33,868 bases of DNA from Actinomycetota bacterium (lineage in GTDB: Bacteria > Actinomycetota > Acidimicrobiia > Acidimicrobiales > Ilumatobacteraceae): the NCBI GenBank assembly GCA_005788205.1, contig SXYT01000020.1, positions 1 to 33,868 on the forward strand, given 5' to 3'. The notes under the pieces are model-generated. The model ran no database searches. It saw only the letters and a program-made list of their open reading frames with translations, and was not told where the DNA came from. Positions 31,615 to 33,868 of the stretch are shown one piece after another (positions within the stretch are counted from its first letter, which is position 1; every line of letters begins with the position of its first letter). The position numbers and the translations under genes are program-made.

Positions 31615-32922
31615 ATGACGATCACATACGACCCGAAGCACCCGCTGTACCTGGACGAAGCCGATGTCCGTGGTGAGCTCACCCGTGTCTACGACCTCTG
31701 CCACGGTTGCCGTCTCTGCTTCAAGTTCTGCTCCTCTTTCCCCACTCTCTTCTCGTATGTCGATTCGCACGAGGACCAGGACGCCGGCCGTCTCACGCCC
31801 GCCGAGCAGGACCAGGTCATCGACGAGTGCTTCCAGTGCAAACTCTGCTACGTCAACTGCCCCTACATTCCCGAACTGCACGAGTGGGCTCTCGACTTCC
31901 CGCGCCTCATGCTCCGTGCCCAGGCGATGCGCCACGCCACAGGCCAAGTGACACTGCGCAAGCGCGCGACCACATCGATCATGGGCCACACTGATGCGCT
32001 CGGCACGGTGGCGAGCGCGGTGGCGCCGGTCGCCAACCGGGTCATGGGCGCCAAGCCGAATTCAGTGGTGCGCAGGGCCGTCGCGGCCACTGCCGGCGTG
32101 TCCGCGGTGCGGCTCCTCCCGCCGTACGCGAAGACCCGCTTCAGCACCTGGTTCAAGAAGCGCAACAGGCCCGTCATCACCAAGAAACAAGGTGAGGTCG
32201 CCGTGTTCCCCACGTGCCTCGTGGAGTACCAGCAGCCCGGCGTGGGCAAGGATCTCGTGCGCGTCTACGAACGCAACGGAGTCGAGTGCTCCATGATCGA
32301 CGGTGCCGGGTGTTGCGGTGCCCCGTACCTGCACAGCGGGGACGTGGACAGCTTCACGAAGGTCGCCGTGAGGCAGGTGAAGGCACTCGCGGCCGCGGTG
32401 CGCTCCGGCAAGGACATCGTGGTGCCCCAGCCGACCTGCGGCTACGTGCTGAAGAAGGACTACGTGGACTACGTGGGCGGGCCCGACGCAGAACTCGTCG
32501 CCAGACACACGTTCGACAGCTCCGAGTACCTCATGAACCTGCACAAGGCGGAGGGGACCGAGCTCGACACCGAGTTCGCGGGCACCGTGCCCGAGACGAT
32601 CTCGTACCACATCCCCTGCCATCTGAAGGCCCAGAACATCGGCCTGCGCAGCCGTGACCTGATGAAGATGACGGGCGCGAAGATCAAATTGATCGACCAG
32701 TGCTCCGGTATCGACGGCATGTGGGGGCTGAAGGCGGGCAACGAGGAGTACTCGCTGCCGCTCGCAGTGAAGCTGGGGGAGAAGGTCACGGCTGCCGGCT
32801 CCGAGGCGGTCGTCGGTGACTGCCACCTTGCGAACACCGCAATCGACGAGCAGACCGGTGCAGTCGCCGTGCACCCGCTCAACATCATCGCGCGCGCCTA
32901 CGGCATCCCCGAGACCGACTGA
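31615..32922 (+). CDS. HdrD/GlpC-like iron-sulfur oxidoreductase
   Basis: This is a protein of 435 residues from the ATG at 31615 with GAGGAAG upstream. The N-terminus has two 4Fe-4S motifs, CHGCRLCFKFC (C29, C32, C35, C39) and CFQCKLCYVNC (C72, C75, C78, C82). The C-terminal part has CCG-type cysteine motifs (GAGCCGAPYLHSG, ISYHIPCHLKAQNIG, LIDQCSGIDGMWG), as in heterodisulfide reductase subunit D and GlpC. It is probably an electron carrier or disulfide reductase. Placed with rubrerythrin and DUF3501, it likely supplies electrons for peroxide reduction (inference). It is sometimes annotated as anaerobic G3P dehydrogenase subunit C, but no GlpA/GlpB is present. Confidence 0.9.
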   Translation: MTITYDPKHPLYLDEADVRGELTRVYDLCHGCRLCFKFCSSFPTLFSYVDSHEDQDAGRLTPAEQDQVIDECFQCKLCYVNCPYIPELHEWALDFPRLMLRAQAMRHATGQVTLRKRATTSIMGHTDALGTVASAVAPVANRVMGAKPNSVVRRAVAATAGVSAVRLLPPYAKTRFSTWFKKRNRPVITKKQGEVAVFPTCLVEYQQPGVGKDLVRVYERNGVECSMIDGAGCCGAPYLHSGDVDSFTKVAVRQVKALAAAVRSGKDIVVPQPTCGYVLKKDYVDYVGGPDAELVARHTFDSSEYLMNLHKAEGTELDTEFAGTVPETISYHIPCHLKAQNIGLRSRDLMKMTGAKIKLIDQCSGIDGMWGLKAGNEEYSLPLAVKLGEKVTAAGSEAVVGDCHLANTAIDEQTGAVAVHPLNIIARAYGIPETD

Positions 32923-32967
32923 CCAGACAAACCCCCGATCAACCCACCCCCGACACAGGAAACAGAG

Positions 32968-33570
32968 ATGACAAACACCATGACACGCAAACTCACTCTC
33001 GAGGACATCGCCGACCTCCGCGCTTACGAGCGCGAGCGCGAGGCGTTCCGTTCCGACGTGATCGACAAGCGCCGCACCAGGCGGATCGCGCTCGGCACCC
33101 TGGTGTCGCTCTCGTTCGAGAACCGTGACACGATGCGCTACCAGATCCAGGAGATGATCCGCGTCGAGAAGACGATGACCGACGAGGGAGTCCTCGAGGA
33201 GCTGAATGCGTACAACCCGATGATTCCCGAGGCGGGCCAGCTCTGCGCGACGCTCTTCGTGGAGCTCACCTCCGAGGAGCAGGTGCGCGAGTGGCTGCCG
33301 AAGCTGGCCGGTCTCGAGCGGTCCATCTCGGTCGTCCTGGCCGACGGTTCCCGTGTGCCCGGCCGGATCGACGAGAAGCACGCCGCCGGTCTCACGCGCG
33401 ATGACGTGACCGCGGCGGTCCACTATCTGGTGTTCGACTTCACCCCGGCCCAGGTGGCGGCCTTCGACGGTGGCGACGTGACCGTGGAGTGTTCGCTCTC
33501 GTCCTACCTGGAGGTCGCCGCGCTGTCGGCGTCCACCAAGGCCGAGTTGCTGAGGGACCTGCTCCCGTGA
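32968..33570 (+). CDS. DUF3501 family protein
   Basis: This is a protein of 200 residues. The ATG at 32968 follows CAGGAAAC. Typical segments are LEDIADLRAYEREREAFRSD, KRRTRRIALGTLVSLSFENR, RYQIQEMIRVEKTM and LFVELTSEEQVREWLPKL. DUF3501 proteins have no known reaction but are almost always encoded next to rubrerythrin and the HdrD-like protein, as here (45 nt downstream). It is a soluble protein, perhaps part of the same peroxide-detoxifying complex. A strong terminator follows, so the module ends here. Confidence 0.92.
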   Translation: MTNTMTRKLTLEDIADLRAYEREREAFRSDVIDKRRTRRIALGTLVSLSFENRDTMRYQIQEMIRVEKTMTDEGVLEELNAYNPMIPEAGQLCATLFVELTSEEQVREWLPKLAGLERSISVVLADGSRVPGRIDEKHAAGLTRDDVTAAVHYLVFDFTPAQVAAFDGGDVTVECSLSSYLEVAALSASTKAELLRDLLP

Positions 33571-33575
33571 GGAAG

Positions 33576-33596
33576 GCCCCGGGCTCGGCCCGGGGC
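33576..33596 (+). terminator. Terminator after DUF3501 gene
   Basis: A 9-bp perfect GC stem (GCCCCGGGC/GCCCGGGGC) with a 3-nt loop lies 5 nt after the stop codon. It is followed by GTTCCT. Confidence 0.75.
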
Positions 33597-33624
33597 GTTC
33601 CTGGGCAGGCGCATCCGTCCCGAT

Positions 33625-33655
33625 TTGACGCGGTGTGACGGCGGGCACATACGAT
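33625..33655 (+). promoter_or_regulatory. Candidate promoter of whiB gene
   Basis: TTGACG (33625-33630) and TACGAT (33650-33655) are separated by 19 nt. The start codon lies 40 nt further on with its own ribosome site, so this transcript would have a leader. Confidence 0.4.
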
Positions 33656-33695
33656 TCCCGGCAGGGGCGAGGGGCCCCGCATCGAAGGGGGAGCG

Positions 33696-33868
33696 ATGTC
33701 TGGTCAGGAGATCAGTTGGCGGCAACGCGGGGCCTGTCAGGGCCTCGATCCGTCCATCTTCTTCCCCGATTCCGAGGAGAATGCGGACGAGGCGAAGTCG
33801 ATCTGTGCCTCGTGCATCGTGCGGATCGCATGTCTCGAGCACGCCCTCGCGTCGCGCGAGAAGGACGG
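33696..33868 (+). CDS. WhiB-family transcriptional regulator, cut by right edge
   Basis: The ATG at 33696 follows AAGGGGGAG; 57 complete codons are visible before the window ends. The sequence WRQRGACQGLDPSIFFPD, then ICASCIVRIACLEHAL, shows the four WhiB cysteines C14, C37, C40 and C46 (C-x22-CxxC-x5-C) that hold a 4Fe-4S cluster. The G(V/I)WGG-type loop and the C-terminal DNA-binding part lie outside the window. WhiB proteins bind sigma factor and sense NO or redox. They occur only in Actinomycetota and their phages, which supports the phylum call. Which Whi subtype cannot be told. Confidence 0.92.
   Translation, partial: MSGQEISWRQRGACQGLDPSIFFPDSEENADEAKSICASCIVRIACLEHALASREKD

Noticed and set aside
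31615..32922. Anaerobic glycerol-3-phosphate dehydrogenase subunit C (GlpC)
   Set aside because: No glpA or glpB is present, and the neighbours are rubrerythrin and DUF3501, the known partners of the HdrD-like form.

Overview
This is a high-GC window of about two thirds G+C carrying roughly 33 protein genes and one RNA gene. A WhiB-type regulator, several luciferase-like flavin enzymes of the F420/FMN type, Tat-exported ferritin-like proteins and a DUF3501 module all point to Actinomycetota. The overall gene style fits Acidimicrobiia, but that placement is inference and no rRNA is present to confirm it.

Layout. (1) 1-4823: a TetR-type regulator running off the left edge, a lipoprotein with a Lon-like (S16) protease domain, an exported two-repeat protein, a thioredoxin-like lipoprotein whose first redox Cys is encoded as TGA (a candidate selenoprotein with a SECIS-like hairpin), and a small membrane protein. 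(2) 4851-6596: facing terminators, a 32-bp tandem repeat, and an acyl-CoA dehydrogenase/DUF3237 pair. (3) 6667-13335: a divergent amino-sugar locus. NagB and a ceramidase-like hydrolase lie on the minus strand. A ROK repressor, a DegT aminotransferase, a glycerol-1-phosphate-dehydrogenase-like enzyme and a Gfo/Idh/MocA dehydrogenase lie on the plus strand. A perfect 12-bp inverted repeat sits between the two arms. (4) 13339-17797: a PIG-L deacetylase and a four-gene overlapping operon (2-hydroxyacid oxidase, small ABM-like protein, aldo/keto reductase, flavin monooxygenase). (5) 17862-23993: fhs, an F420-type oxidoreductase, a class A penicillin-binding protein, a small membrane protein and a histidine phosphatase. 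(6) 23990-24341: RNase P RNA on the minus strand. (7) 24402-25760: two exported ferritin-like proteins. (8) 25880-30488: a glp-like operon (GlpD, an AGPS-type FAD oxidase, an FGGY kinase) with 4-nt overlaps. (9) 30592-33570: a peroxide-stress module (PerR, rubrerythrin, HdrD/GlpC-like Fe-S protein, DUF3501). (10) A WhiB gene cut by the right edge.

Most functions are housekeeping or metabolic. The most unusual signal is the in-frame TGA at 4031-4033, in the position of the first Cys of a CxxC motif. It is followed 26 nt later by a hairpin with a GGTC apical loop. A second window-wide signal is that about ten genes lack a Shine-Dalgarno sequence and instead have a TANNNT box 6-7 nt before the start codon, as expected for leaderless transcripts. 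That rule also settles several start codons.
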